Origin: JAFGDI01 sp963662515
GTDB taxonomy: Bacteria > Planctomycetota > Phycisphaerae > Sedimentisphaerales > SM23-30
NCBI GenBank assembly: GCA_963662515.1
Contig: OY759675.1
Span: 4,154,001 to 4,218,000 of the forward strand
Length of the DNA: 64,000 bases
Reading direction: 5' to 3'
A program made the position numbers and the translations under genes. Below are positions 53,147-61,933 of the stretch, one piece after another (positions within the stretch are counted from its first letter, which is position 1; every line of letters begins with the position of its first letter). The notes beneath the pieces are model-generated. The model did no database searches. It was not told the DNA's origin and saw nothing but the letters and a program-made list of their open reading frames with translations.

Positions 53147-53983
53147 ATGAATAAACAAACAGATATAATATTTTGCAATTGTCGCGGCGGTCAGCAGCTT
53201 GATGAACAGAGCTATAAGCCGGCATATGACCACCTCGTCGGCTTGAGGCCTGCCGAGGTATCAACCACAGATTCAACTGCAATAACGATAGTTGATGACC
53301 TTTGTCATTGGGCAATACGCGAGAGACAAAGACTGCAAGATCTTACATCAGGCAAAAATATTGTACTTATTGGCTCTTGTTCGCCCCGGGCTATGCTCAA
53401 CATTTTTCGTTATGCCGGAGTTGATATTCAAAAAGAACATATTAATATGTATATAAATTATCGAAATGAGCCTGCGGCAGATGTGATCGCCAGAATAAAT
53501 GAGATAATTACGGAAAACGGGCCGGTAACTGGGGTAAATAATTTCACTTTGGATTATAAACCGGCAAATATGGCCTGGTATCCGATACTTGACACAGAAC
53601 TATGCACTCAATGTCGCAAATGTGAAAATTTCTGTCTGTTCGGTGTATATAAATTTGCCAACAGCAAAGTCATTGTCGATAAGCCAACCAAATGTAAGCC
53701 GTACTGCCCGGCCTGCGCTCGTATCTGTCCACATAGTGCAGTGATCTTTCCCAAACACGATGCCCCTGAGATAAATGGGCTGGCCATAAGCCACGAGAGT
53801 GAGTCCGATAAAAACAACAATATCAGTCTTGGCGGGCCAGGACTTTTGAATATGCTCCGCAACAGAAACTCTCTGACGGCCAAAGCCGCAGAGCTGGGTA
53901 TCCCTAAACAAGTCCTCGATGAACTGAACCCAGAAGAACTTAAAAATATTGTTAACAAAAAGCAACAACTTGATAAGCAATGA
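53147..53983 (+). CDS. Ferredoxin-like iron-sulfur protein with an HdrA-like N-terminal segment
   Basis: A 278-residue soluble protein. The N-terminal part has an early CNC (IIFCNCRGG) and IVLIGSCSPRAMLNIFRYAG, which resembles the CSPR segment of heterodisulfide-reductase subunit HdrA. Residues about 150-205 hold two 4Fe-4S clusters: CTQCRKCENFC and CKPYCPACARICP. The C-terminal 70 residues are polar and Lys/Leu-rich. It is likely an electron carrier or donor for the radical SAM protein encoded 21 bases downstream. AAGGTG precedes the ATG. No known pathway is evident to me. Confidence 0.75.
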   Translation: MNKQTDIIFCNCRGGQQLDEQSYKPAYDHLVGLRPAEVSTTDSTAITIVDDLCHWAIRERQRLQDLTSGKNIVLIGSCSPRAMLNIFRYAGVDIQKEHINMYINYRNEPAADVIARINEIITENGPVTGVNNFTLDYKPANMAWYPILDTELCTQCRKCENFCLFGVYKFANSKVIVDKPTKCKPYCPACARICPHSAVIFPKHDAPEINGLAISHESESDKNNNISLGGPGLLNMLRNRNSLTAKAAELGIPKQVLDELNPEELKNIVNKKQQLDKQ

Positions 53984-54004
53984 CAATTCGACCGGAATAA
54001 TCTC

Positions 54005-55549
54005 ATGACACTGAAACCAGAAATAATTTTAGTTGCCGATCGCACTCTTAGCGCCAATTATTCCATCATCTTCGAGGGCATGTTCGGTACAATGCAGACA
54101 ACCTTCGTTCCAGAGCTGGTAATGAAAATGCTCATGGCCCCCAAAATGCCCACCGACCTGCAAGGGCGTGCCATTGCTGTGCCCCTGGGCCTGCGTAGGG
54201 TTGAAGCGGCTCTGAGTGCGGAACTGAACCTTAGTTCCGATAATATCATTTGTGCCACACCTGAAACACTGCCGCAACTGCTAAGTGACAATATCAAACT
54301 GGTAATGGTAAGCAGTTCTGACCCACTGGGGCGGGGTATGAGCAATACTACGACAACAAGTTTCTGGCCGGGCAGGCTCTATACCGAATTCTGGACTGAC
54401 AAGATGATGACTGCCCTGGCAGCAGCTAAAAATAAGTTCAAATTCAAGATAGCGGTAGGAGGTGCTGGAAGCTGGCAATGGCATCAGGACTTGCAGGCTT
54501 GTCGTCGGCATGGCATTGATGCTATCTGTCATGGCTATTTTGAGACCGGCGGCCCGCAATTCATCGATCAATTACTCAAAGATAAAATACCTGCTGAACT
54601 GATCGAGCCATCCGGTATCGCCGTTTTTAACTCGAATAAATGTTCGGTTGATAAGATCAGACCGATTATGGGACCTTCCATGCTGGGCATCGTTGAACTG
54701 TCACGCGGCTGTGGTAAAGCGTGTAATTTTTGCCCAATGTCAGATAAAAAAATGGAACATCTGGCCCCTGAACTTATCTGGCAGGATATCGAAACAAATG
54801 TCAGGGCCGGATTCAAAAATGTCGTCAGCGGCAGTGAAGATTTTCTCCGCTATGGTTCGACCAGTGGCTTCAAGCCCAATTTTGATGCACTCTGCAATTT
54901 GCTCGAAGGGATGAGAAAGATACCCAATAAGAATTTCCTCCAGATCGATCATGTGAATGTCTCTTCGGTTCTTCAGTTCGACGATCAGCAGCTTAAGACA
55001 CTGCGTGAGCTGATGAACTGGGAAAGCCGGTGCGATTATCTCTGGGTGAATATGGGAGCCGAAACTGCCTCACCCCGACTTATAAGAGAAAACTGCCCTG
55101 GCAAGGCACTGCCATTTGATGTAGAGAACTGGCCGGAAATGATAATAGAGGCAACAGATAAACTTATCAGAACCGGATTCTTTCCGGTGATGAGCTTTGT
55201 ACTGGGCCTGCCCGGCGAAACGCCAGATGATGTTAAAGCGACACTGGCACTTGTGCGTGAACTATGCAAACGCCGCTTAGTGATCTTCCCGATATTCTTT
55301 GAGCCTGCCGAGCTGATATTGCGAGAAAAGTCTCCGGCCTTCGGAGTTAAGACCATGACCCGCGACCATCTGGAACTTTATGCCGCCTGCTATGAGCAAA
55401 ACTTCAAAGAAGTGCCGCCTATGTTCTGGGACAACCAACGAGCAGGCGGAGTAAGTCTGGCCAAACGAGCATTGATCAGAACCCTGGGCACCACCGAAGT
55501 AAAAAAATGGCGCGGAGCATTTCGGAAACTGCGTAAAGAACTGAGGTGA
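54005..55549 (+). CDS. Radical SAM protein with N-terminal B12-binding-like region
   Basis: A 514-residue enzyme. The N-terminal part (about 1-215) resembles the B12-binding/Rossmann region of class-B radical SAM proteins but shows no clear cobalamin-ligand motif. From about 225 the radical SAM barrel begins, with the cluster motif RGCGKACNFCPM (Cys-x3-Cys-x2-Cys). FFPVMSFVLGLPGETPDD is the typical late motif of this class. It would cleave S-adenosylmethionine to start a radical reaction; the substrate is unknown. The gene follows the ferredoxin-like gene by 21 bases, so the two are likely partners. The start at 54005 has CGGAA upstream. Confidence 0.85.
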   Translation: MTLKPEIILVADRTLSANYSIIFEGMFGTMQTTFVPELVMKMLMAPKMPTDLQGRAIAVPLGLRRVEAALSAELNLSSDNIICATPETLPQLLSDNIKLVMVSSSDPLGRGMSNTTTTSFWPGRLYTEFWTDKMMTALAAAKNKFKFKIAVGGAGSWQWHQDLQACRRHGIDAICHGYFETGGPQFIDQLLKDKIPAELIEPSGIAVFNSNKCSVDKIRPIMGPSMLGIVELSRGCGKACNFCPMSDKKMEHLAPELIWQDIETNVRAGFKNVVSGSEDFLRYGSTSGFKPNFDALCNLLEGMRKIPNKNFLQIDHVNVSSVLQFDDQQLKTLRELMNWESRCDYLWVNMGAETASPRLIRENCPGKALPFDVENWPEMIIEATDKLIRTGFFPVMSFVLGLPGETPDDVKATLALVRELCKRRLVIFPIFFEPAELILREKSPAFGVKTMTRDHLELYAACYEQNFKEVPPMFWDNQRAGGVSLAKRALIRTLGTTEVKKWRGAFRKLRKELR

Positions 55550-55701
55550 CTGCCTTAACTAAAATTGGCAACAGTATTTTCTTTCGCATGGGTGTTAGTA
55601 GTATTTTTTTCAGGAAAAAGCCCTCCTTTTCTGTTAAAATACAGGCTTGATAATACAAGTGAATTTATAAAAGACATATAGTACAGGACTTAAGAGCTAA
55701 A

Positions 55702-56982
55702 ATGGCAAAGATAGCAGCGGTAAAGGGTACTCGTGATTTTTACCCGGAGATAATGGCGGTTCGCAACTGGATAATAGATGGCTGGAAGCAGACATCAATT
55801 CGCAATGGTTTCGTTGAGTATGACAGCCCGATATTTGAGTATCTGGAGCTATATACACTAAAGAGCGGCGATGAGATCGTAAGCCAGTTGTTTTCTATGA
55901 CCGACCGCGGCGGACGCGACCTTGCTATACGCCCGGAGATAACACCCTCACTAGCTCGCATGGTAAACCAGCAGATCAATACCCTGCCCCGTCCGGTGAA
56001 GTGGTTTTCAGCCCCTCGTTTATGCCGGGCAGAAAGACCACAGAAGGGTCGCCTGCGAGAATTCTTCCAGTGGAACTGTGACATAGTTGGCTCAGAGTCT
56101 GTTCTGGCAGATGCCGAGAGTATTTATACCGCCATTGATTACCTTCGCAGTATCGGGCTCAAGTCCACTGATATAGTTGCCCGCATCTCCAGCAGGTCTA
56201 TGCTGGCTGAGATATTACTGGCGATGGGCTTTGCCACTGAAGATCATAATAAAGTATATTCCCTATTGGACAAGATGCCCAAAGTGTCGCCCCAGGCATT
56301 TGCCGAAATGGCCGCCGAGCAGATAACCGAATCACATCTGCGCGAAGAGTTCATGAAACTGCCGGCCTTAAAAACTCTGGCCGATGTTGATGCGGTAGCA
56401 ACAAGTGAGGGAGCCAAAACCGCTCTGGCTGAATTACGAGAGCTCTTTGCCATATTAGATTCGATGGGAGTAGGTGACTACTGTAAATTCGACATTCAAA
56501 TCGTACGAGGCCTGGCCTATTATACCGGCCCGGTCTTTGAGATCTTCGACCGAAGCGAATCACTGCGAGCCATTTGCGGCGGCGGTCGATACGACAGTCT
56601 GCTGACCATCTTAGGCGGCCCGAAAGTGCCGGCAACAGGTTTTGGTATGGGCGATGTCGTGCTGGAAATATTATTACGAGAGAAGGGTCTGCTTCCTGAG
56701 CTTAGCAGTACGATCGATTACTTTGTGATCGATGCCGGAGCTGAATTATTTGATCGCACCCTGAAGTTAACATGTGATATTCGCCAGCGTGGCCATTCGG
56801 CTTCATTCAGTTATAAACGGCAGAATCTGGGCAAGAATTTCAAACTGGCTGATAGTCAGAAAGCCAGATTTGCTATTATTGTTGGTCAGGAGACCATCGA
56901 TCGCAACGAGATAACCATAAAGGAGCTGGCCAGCGGCGAGCAGCGAGTAATGGCAATAGATGAGTTCCTGGGCTCTCTGTGA
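55702..56982 (+). CDS. hisS: Histidyl-tRNA synthetase
   Basis: A 426-residue class II aminoacyl-tRNA synthetase. KGTRDFYPE begins the catalytic domain. Motif 2 is RLCRAERPQKGRLREFFQWN, and the histidine-specific loops are RGLAYYTGPVFEIF and CGGGRYDSL; GFGMGDVVLEILL is motif 3. The C-terminal anticodon-binding domain runs from about 335 to 426. The length is normal. It acts in the cytoplasm, charging tRNA-His. The gene stands alone; the downstream gene converges, and their shared gap holds a terminator. Confidence 0.95.
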   Translation: MAKIAAVKGTRDFYPEIMAVRNWIIDGWKQTSIRNGFVEYDSPIFEYLELYTLKSGDEIVSQLFSMTDRGGRDLAIRPEITPSLARMVNQQINTLPRPVKWFSAPRLCRAERPQKGRLREFFQWNCDIVGSESVLADAESIYTAIDYLRSIGLKSTDIVARISSRSMLAEILLAMGFATEDHNKVYSLLDKMPKVSPQAFAEMAAEQITESHLREEFMKLPALKTLADVDAVATSEGAKTALAELRELFAILDSMGVGDYCKFDIQIVRGLAYYTGPVFEIFDRSESLRAICGGGRYDSLLTILGGPKVPATGFGMGDVVLEILLREKGLLPELSSTIDYFVIDAGAELFDRTLKLTCDIRQRGHSASFSYKRQNLGKNFKLADSQKARFAIIVGQETIDRNEITIKELASGEQRVMAIDEFLGSL

Positions 56983-57016
56983 TCTCATACTTTATTTTAC
57001 CAGCGTTATATGTCTG

Positions 57017-57055
57017 AAAAAAAAGCAGAGGGCCAGATTTATCATAACCCTCTGC
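57017..57055 (-). terminator. Terminator of the chemoreceptor gene
   Basis: GCAGAGGG (57025-57032) pairs with CCCTCTGC (57048-57055). On the minus strand eight T residues follow, marking the end of the chemoreceptor transcript. On the plus strand it may also terminate hisS weakly. Confidence 0.8.
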
Positions 57056-57108
57056 TTCATTCCAAACAAGGAACAAGATATAATATTAATAGTCAATAAC
57101 GGAATGCA

Positions 57109-58494
57109 TCATCCTGTTATTGCTTCTGTCAGATCATTTACCAGTTCGCGTACCTGCTCTGCCTGAGATGAAAGTTCATTAGCGGCAGAGGCGCTCTCTT
57201 CAGAACTGGCGGCATTAGCCTGGGTAACCCGGTCAATATCGGCGACTGCCTGATTTATCTTGGCAATATTATTTGCCTGATCCTGACAAGAGCCATCTAT
57301 CTCTTCGAGCATAGAGGCAACCTGATTGATAACCGAAGATATCTCACTAAGATTATGGTCAACATCGGTACTGAGCTTAACACCATCACCAGCACTGGTA
57401 ACAGCATCAGCGATCATGCTCGATGTTGTCCTGGCCGCTTCAGCAGAACGAAGTGCCAGATTACGCACTTCTTCAGCAACAACAGCAAAGCCTTTACCAG
57501 CCTCGCCGGCACGCGCCGCTTCAACTGCCGCATTCAAAGCCAGCAAGTTAGTCTGAAATGCTATTTCATCAATAACCTTAATGATTTTTGAAGTTTCTTC
57601 TGACGAAGCCTGTATTCTGGCGATAGCTTCATTCATCTTACTCATAGCCTGAGTACCATTTTTCACAGCCAGGGTAGCACTCTCAGCCAACTGATTTGTC
57701 TGACGAGTAACCTGCGCATTTCTATTTATCGAGTTTGTCATATCCAGAACATTGGCCGTAGTTTCAGCCAGCCCTCCAGCCTGATCACTGGCACCTTCTG
57801 CCAGAGTCTGTGATGACTGAGAAACCTGCCCTGCCGCCTCTGATATCTGCTCAATACTTTCCCTGATAATGCTTACTGAGCTGCTGAGCAGCTTCATTAC
57901 ACTGCTTCTGACATAAAATATTACACCGGCAAAAAGCATAACAGCAAAACAGCAGGTAAAGACCATTATCGCCTTAACCTTCTGCCCCTGGCTCTGAATG
58001 AGTTCCTGATATTTTTCAGATAGTTCAGCATTTTTACTATGGAATGACCTTGCAGCAGTAACTAATTGCGCATTATTAGTGCTCTCCTGCTGCGCGGCAG
58101 ACATGTCTTTCTGTGACAGGTTGATAATCTCCTGAAATGCTCTTTCATACTGCTGATTGCAAGACTTCAACTCAGAGAGCTCAGACTTAGTAAGGTAGTG
58201 AGAATTTTGCTCAAGTGTAGCATTTATCTGACTAACCATATCCTGCCATTTTTCGGCAGAGTTCTTCTTGTCATCCTTATAAAGAGAAAACCCGCGTATC
58301 TGGAAATTCTTTTCTTCACGGCGAGCCTGTAACAGCATTTCATTAATATGCGTTACACCCTTATAGCTTTGTATTCCCTGAGCCGCTACTGAATATTCAT
58401 ACAACGAAATAATTGTTGTCGATATCAGCAATACTGCCATGGATATCATGGTCAGAGTAAGTTTTTTTATGAGACTATTTTTCCTGCCAGTCAT
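57109..58494 (-). CDS. Methyl-accepting chemotaxis protein
   Basis: A 461-residue transmembrane chemoreceptor. Helix 1 (about 12-30), a helical periplasmic sensor (about 32-172), helix 2 (about 175-197, FTCCFAVMLFAGVIFYV), and a cytoplasmic signalling rod with the hairpin tip IDEIAFQTNLLALNAAVEAA, then GEAGKGFAVVAEEVRNLA. The sensor is a helical-bundle type with no recognisable ligand site. It should work with the CheA/CheR/CheY/CheX proteins encoded at 13.7-18.5 kb, the only chemotaxis set in the window. It lacks the C-terminal pentapeptide used to tether CheR. The ATG at 58494 has GAGGG upstream. Confidence 0.92.
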   Translation of the reverse strand: MTGRKNSLIKKLTLTMISMAVLLISTTIISLYEYSVAAQGIQSYKGVTHINEMLLQARREEKNFQIRGFSLYKDDKKNSAEKWQDMVSQINATLEQNSHYLTKSELSELKSCNQQYERAFQEIINLSQKDMSAAQQESTNNAQLVTAARSFHSKNAELSEKYQELIQSQGQKVKAIMVFTCCFAVMLFAGVIFYVRSSVMKLLSSSVSIIRESIEQISEAAGQVSQSSQTLAEGASDQAGGLAETTANVLDMTNSINRNAQVTRQTNQLAESATLAVKNGTQAMSKMNEAIARIQASSEETSKIIKVIDEIAFQTNLLALNAAVEAARAGEAGKGFAVVAEEVRNLALRSAEAARTTSSMIADAVTSAGDGVKLSTDVDHNLSEISSVINQVASMLEEIDGSCQDQANNIAKINQAVADIDRVTQANAASSEESASAANELSSQAEQVRELVNDLTEAITG

Positions 58495-58711
58495 AACTAC
58501 ACCCTCATTGAACAACAAAAAAACAAATGTTCACTAAAGCAGAATTACATAAGTAATTCACTTTGATTATCGACTTATGATGGGATTAGTTTAGTGTAAT
58601 CTGAAAATTGAACCAATAACAATAATTTAACCGTGAAAAATAGCAAAATAGGACGAAAATGAACAGTTAATAACAAAATACAAAACAATTATAGGTCGTT
58701 AAACCTTAACT

Positions 58712-59485
58712 TCAGAGCCGTTCATAGCGTATAACAGCTTTCCAGATACCATTGATCTTGTCCGCCGGGACAAACAAAGGGACATAACGCTGATTTCGCG
58801 GTTGAAGTCTGATAATATTGTCCGGCTCAAAATACACCCTTTTAAATGTTGACTCATGTGGATCAGTAAGCCTGACGAAGCAATCATCACCGTTTTCCAC
58901 CTGACGATTCGGAGAAAAGATAACAATATCGCCTTCATTGAATTTAGGGGTCATAGAATCACCCGATACCCGCAGAGCAAAGGCGTTCGGGTCGTGCAGG
59001 TCGGGACAGCGAACATAATCATCAGCACCGCCGGCGGGATAGTCAAGATCGGTATAACCCACAGGATAACCGGCGGAAACCTTATTGATAATAGGTATCA
59101 TTTTGCCGGGATACTTATCAGCCGGTCCGGGCTCAGAAATATTTGACTTTAACTGAGCCAACCCCTGACCGCCCTTTATCTGCTTATCATCGATCAACTT
59201 ACGAATTAAAGAACGCAGCCTGGTATTTTCCGCCTGGCCCTGGGCAATGCAGTGCTTAATATCGGCAGGCACTCTCTCCATGTGGGCAATGTGCAGTAAA
59301 TAACCCTTTTCAAAACCCAGATGATCTTCCAGACGAACCAGAAGGTCGTCACTGGGCGGGTTTTTCACCTTACCCGTCTCAACCGTTGACAGATAGGGCT
59401 TGCTAAACTCGGTAAGCCTGGCCAATTCGTCCAGAGTTATCCCGAGCTTCTCTCGCTTCTGCCTGATTATAGTTCCTAGAGACAT
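58712..59485 (-). CDS. Prophage repressor: HTH plus S24 (LexA/CI-type) self-cleaving peptidase
   Basis: A 257-residue protein. XRE-type helix-turn-helix (about 3-60): IIRQKREKLGITLDELARLT, then FSKPYLSTVETGKV. The S24 peptidase part (about 128-257) has cleavage-site Ala138-Gly139 in KVSAGYPVG, nucleophile Ser177 in RVSGDSMTPKF and Lys215 in STFKRVYFE. It should repress the divergent early operon that starts at 59975 and be inactivated by RecA-stimulated self-cleavage. The candidate operator is the TTGTTAG/CTAACAA dyad at 59914-59935. It marks the left edge of the prophage module; the chemoreceptor gene next to it is chromosomal. Confidence 0.88.
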   Translation of the reverse strand: MSLGTIIRQKREKLGITLDELARLTEFSKPYLSTVETGKVKNPPSDDLLVRLEDHLGFEKGYLLHIAHMERVPADIKHCIAQGQAENTRLRSLIRKLIDDKQIKGGQGLAQLKSNISEPGPADKYPGKMIPIINKVSAGYPVGYTDLDYPAGGADDYVRCPDLHDPNAFALRVSGDSMTPKFNEGDIVIFSPNRQVENGDDCFVRLTDPHESTFKRVYFEPDNIIRLQPRNQRYVPLFVPADKINGIWKAVIRYERL

Positions 59486-59650
59486 ATCTTAAATTCTTTT
59501 ATAACGATTTGAGAATACAATAGATAAGACAGGAACCACTGCTTGCCTTTGACCTTCCTCTCCCGACAGATCAAAGGAAGCCCATCCCTGGGCCCCTTTC
59601 GTCGCGTCATGCGGCGTTCGAGGGTAATTGCCTGCGGCCAGGCCGCCACA

Positions 59651-59750
59651 AAACCCTCTCTCTACTTTCCGAAAACTCTCCGACTATCTACTTTCAGCAA
59701 GCTCTCGGTCTATGTACCTCTACTAAACTCTCTGGCTCTTTACTGCGGAT
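59651..59750 (+). repeat. 26-nt degenerate direct repeats in the prophage control region
   Basis: Units beginning AAACTCTCCGACTATCTACT (59673), AAGCTCTCGGTCTATGTACC (59699) and AAACTCTCTGGCTCTTTACT (59725) are spaced exactly 26 bases. A shorter relative, AAACCCTCTCTCTACTTTCC, starts at 59651. They lie between the repressor and early genes and may be binding sites (iterons). The remainder of 59486-59650 has GC-rich inverted repeats (for example GCCTGCGGCCAGGC) but no supported gene. Confidence 0.5.
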
Positions 59751-59883
59751 TTACGCAGAACAGTTACGGAAATAAACAAAGCAAATTACCATGCTGTGTT
59801 TACTCACTAATATAACTATACAACACAAATGTTTGCTAGTCAACAAACTTATATGAATTTATGTTAGATTTTCAATTATTAAT

Positions 59884-59935
59884 TTGCCATGTTCGCTTTT
59901 CTGTGTTATATATTTGTTAGATATTTACCTAACAA
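59884..59935 (+). promoter_or_regulatory. Early promoter and candidate repressor operator of the prophage
   Basis: TTGCCA (59884-59889), a 17-base spacer and TATATA (59907-59912) form a promoter. Immediately downstream, TTGTTAG (59914-59920) and CTAACAA (59929-59935) form a perfect 7-bp dyad with an 8-base spacer covering the likely start of transcription. A related dyad, GTTTG/CAAAC with the same spacer, is at 59831-59848. The layout fits repression by the divergent S24 repressor. Confidence 0.55.
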
Positions 59936-59974
59936 GACAATAAAACAATATAGACAACTAACGGGGAGCTATAT

Positions 59975-60427
59975 ATGGACAAGCAAGCCTATATAGAAAA
60001 GTTTGTTACCAGTGAGCGGGTGTCATCAAGAAACGAATTGTACCAGCAGGCATTGGAAAGGGCATATCTGCTAAAAACGCCCGATCGCTGCTTTGTGGAA
60101 TTATATCTTCTACATGGCTTGAGCATACGAGAGATCGCCGGTGTCACCGGCCAGTCACGAGGAGCAATAACCAGTAAGCTCAGGAGGATAATAAGAGCTA
60201 TAACCGGCAACAGATACCTGCTGATCTATGCCCAACGAGTGAAATTAAGCCAGACCGAGCTTGACCTGGCCTATGACAGTATGATACTGGCTCTGGGCTA
60301 TAGGTCGCTTAGTATAAAGTACAACCTGAGCCAGCATACAGTCAGACGCATTTTCAGAAAACTGGCGAAAATAACAACGATAAATACAAACAATATCAAA
60401 GACCAGAAGGCTATTACTAACCATTAA
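59975..60427 (+). CDS. Sigma-70-region-4-like HTH protein of the prophage
   Basis: A 150-residue protein with two helix-turn-helix segments: GLSIREIAGVTGQSRGAITS (about residues 48-68), of the sigma region 4/LuxR type, and YRSLSIKYNLSQHTVRRIFR (about 108-128). Such proteins serve as early transcription regulators of phages. GGGGAG precedes the ATG by 7 bases. It is the first gene of the early operon and starts about 60 bases after the promoter. It could drive late genes or act as an anti-repressor; no partner is proven. Confidence 0.65.
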   Translation: MDKQAYIEKFVTSERVSSRNELYQQALERAYLLKTPDRCFVELYLLHGLSIREIAGVTGQSRGAITSKLRRIIRAITGNRYLLIYAQRVKLSQTELDLAYDSMILALGYRSLSIKYNLSQHTVRRIFRKLAKITTINTNNIKDQKAITNH

Positions 60428-60453
60428 GATATTATCCAGGGAAGGAAAATAAA

Positions 60454-61092
60454 ATGACCACATATAACATTAGTAAGAATTACAATATTGCCGTTCCATG
60501 TTCAGACAGGACAAAGGCTATTGCCAACATGTTCGGCATAGCTCAGCCGGTAATTGCACGCAAAACCGTTGTCGCAGACCTCCCTCTGTCGATCGTACCG
60601 GGTAGCGTTACCCACATCATCGGGCCAAGCGGTTCGGGCAAGACAACTATCTTGCAATCGCTCAAGAAAAAACTAGCCGATAACAAAGTGAGCTTTGCCG
60701 ATATTAACCACCAGCACTTTAATCATAATATCCCGCTTATCGACTGTCTTGACAAATTGTCATTGGAGGCGGCGATCAAGCTATTGAGTAATTTCGGCCT
60801 GGCTGAAACCTCTCTTATGATAGATTCTTATCGCCATCTCAGTACGGGGCAGCAATATCGCTTTCGTCTGGCCAATGCCTTTTCACTAAAGCCGACCGTT
60901 ATTATTGCTGATGAATTTTGCTCCTGCCTTGATGAGATAACCGCATCGATCATTGCCTGCAATATCAGATACATGGTTAACAGGCTGCAAATATGTTTTA
61001 TTGCCGCAGGGGTCAGCAGCACGCTCAATGATTTCCTGCTACCTGATACAATCATTAATAAATCACCTGGGCTTGGTTATAGCATAGAATAA
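60454..61092 (+). CDS. Stand-alone ABC-type ATPase of the prophage
   Basis: A 212-residue ABC ATPase without a membrane partner. Walker A is GPSGSGKTT (57-65), the signature LSTGQQ (129-134) is followed by YRFRLANAF, and Walker B is VIIADEF (149-155). The N-terminal part, YNISKNYNIAVPCSDRTKAI, then ANMFGI, is not typical of transporters. I recall ATPases of this type encoded beside or fused to a GNAT domain in planctomycete and phage genomes, but the function is unknown. GGAAGG precedes the ATG. The GNAT gene follows 76 bases later. Confidence 0.8.
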   Translation: MTTYNISKNYNIAVPCSDRTKAIANMFGIAQPVIARKTVVADLPLSIVPGSVTHIIGPSGSGKTTILQSLKKKLADNKVSFADINHQHFNHNIPLIDCLDKLSLEAAIKLLSNFGLAETSLMIDSYRHLSTGQQYRFRLANAFSLKPTVIIADEFCSCLDEITASIIACNIRYMVNRLQICFIAAGVSSTLNDFLLPDTIINKSPGLGYSIE

Positions 61093-61168
61093 TGTCTTTA
61101 AGAATTCATAATTGAAAAGATATTCATTGATACGCGGCAAGAGACTATCTGCAAGAAAGGAACAACCA

Positions 61169-61906
61169 ATGAAAGACCTTTACTCAGACTTTGAACTGGT
61201 AGCAGGTACAAAAGCTAACTGGCAAAGTTTTTCCTGCTGGCATTATCGCCCCGACCGACTTTATTTTGTTGACCGCATCTTTATGCTCAAACACAGCAGC
61301 GGAACACCAGCAGCGATTGCAGTATATAGCTTTGCGCATGCCAACAATCGCATCCGAAACACTGCACTAAACCAAATGAATTATATGCCGATACCTATCT
61401 GGCAAAAATTAAAAATGATAAACTACGACTTTCGCACTATCTCACGAGTTGTTGTCAGGCCAGAGTTTCGCGGTATCGCACTGGGCTCAGAGTTGCTCAG
61501 GAGAACTATGCCTCTGTTAAATGTCAGATTCATTGAAGCGATTGCTGTAATGGCAAAATATTCTCAGTTATTTTGCCGGGCTGGAATGCAGGTGTATGAC
61601 CAGCAGCCTAATAAGCACATCACAAACGCTCAGAAGTTTATGCAGAGAAACCAACTTGATAGCAACCTGCCAATAATGACACTGGCTAATAATATACTAA
61701 TCCGGAATGAAGAAGAACAACAGATGATCGTCAGATATCTGCATAATTTCTGTTGCCACTATAAGCGATCGCTACGCAGGAAAGAACCAGACAGAAACAA
61801 GCTGACAGATTATCTCGGCATCATCAGATCTCAACTCACAACCACTCCGGCATATTACCTCTACGAAAGAGTTGCAGCCTTATCAAATAGCCCGACATAC
61901 CTTTAA
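61169..61906 (+). CDS. GNAT-type acetyltransferase, possibly Mom-like, paired with the ABC ATPase
   Basis: A 245-residue protein. The acetyl-CoA-binding motif A is ISRVVVRPEFRGIALGSELL (Arg101-Gly-x-x-x-Gly106). Ahead of it is a segment with HYR (His25-Arg27) and FVDRIFMLKH, then IAVYSF; this HY-containing N-terminus resembles the Mom DNA-modification group of GNAT proteins as far as I can judge by eye. The C-terminal 70 residues are Arg/Lys-rich helices. The ATG at 61169 has AGGA upstream; the frame is open to 61112. It lies between the ABC ATPase and the terminase genes. Acetylating DNA or protein during packaging is an inference. Confidence 0.65.
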   Translation: MKDLYSDFELVAGTKANWQSFSCWHYRPDRLYFVDRIFMLKHSSGTPAAIAVYSFAHANNRIRNTALNQMNYMPIPIWQKLKMINYDFRTISRVVVRPEFRGIALGSELLRRTMPLLNVRFIEAIAVMAKYSQLFCRAGMQVYDQQPNKHITNAQKFMQRNQLDSNLPIMTLANNILIRNEEEQQMIVRYLHNFCCHYKRSLRRKEPDRNKLTDYLGIIRSQLTTTPAYYLYERVAALSNSPTYL

Positions 61907-61933
61907 CCAGCCATACCCAAAGGAGAACAAATT

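Noticed and set aside
59543..59815. Plus-strand 90-codon frame in the prophage control region
   Set aside because: It spans the 26-nt repeats and GC-rich inverted repeats, lacks a ribosome site, and its protein shows no domain.
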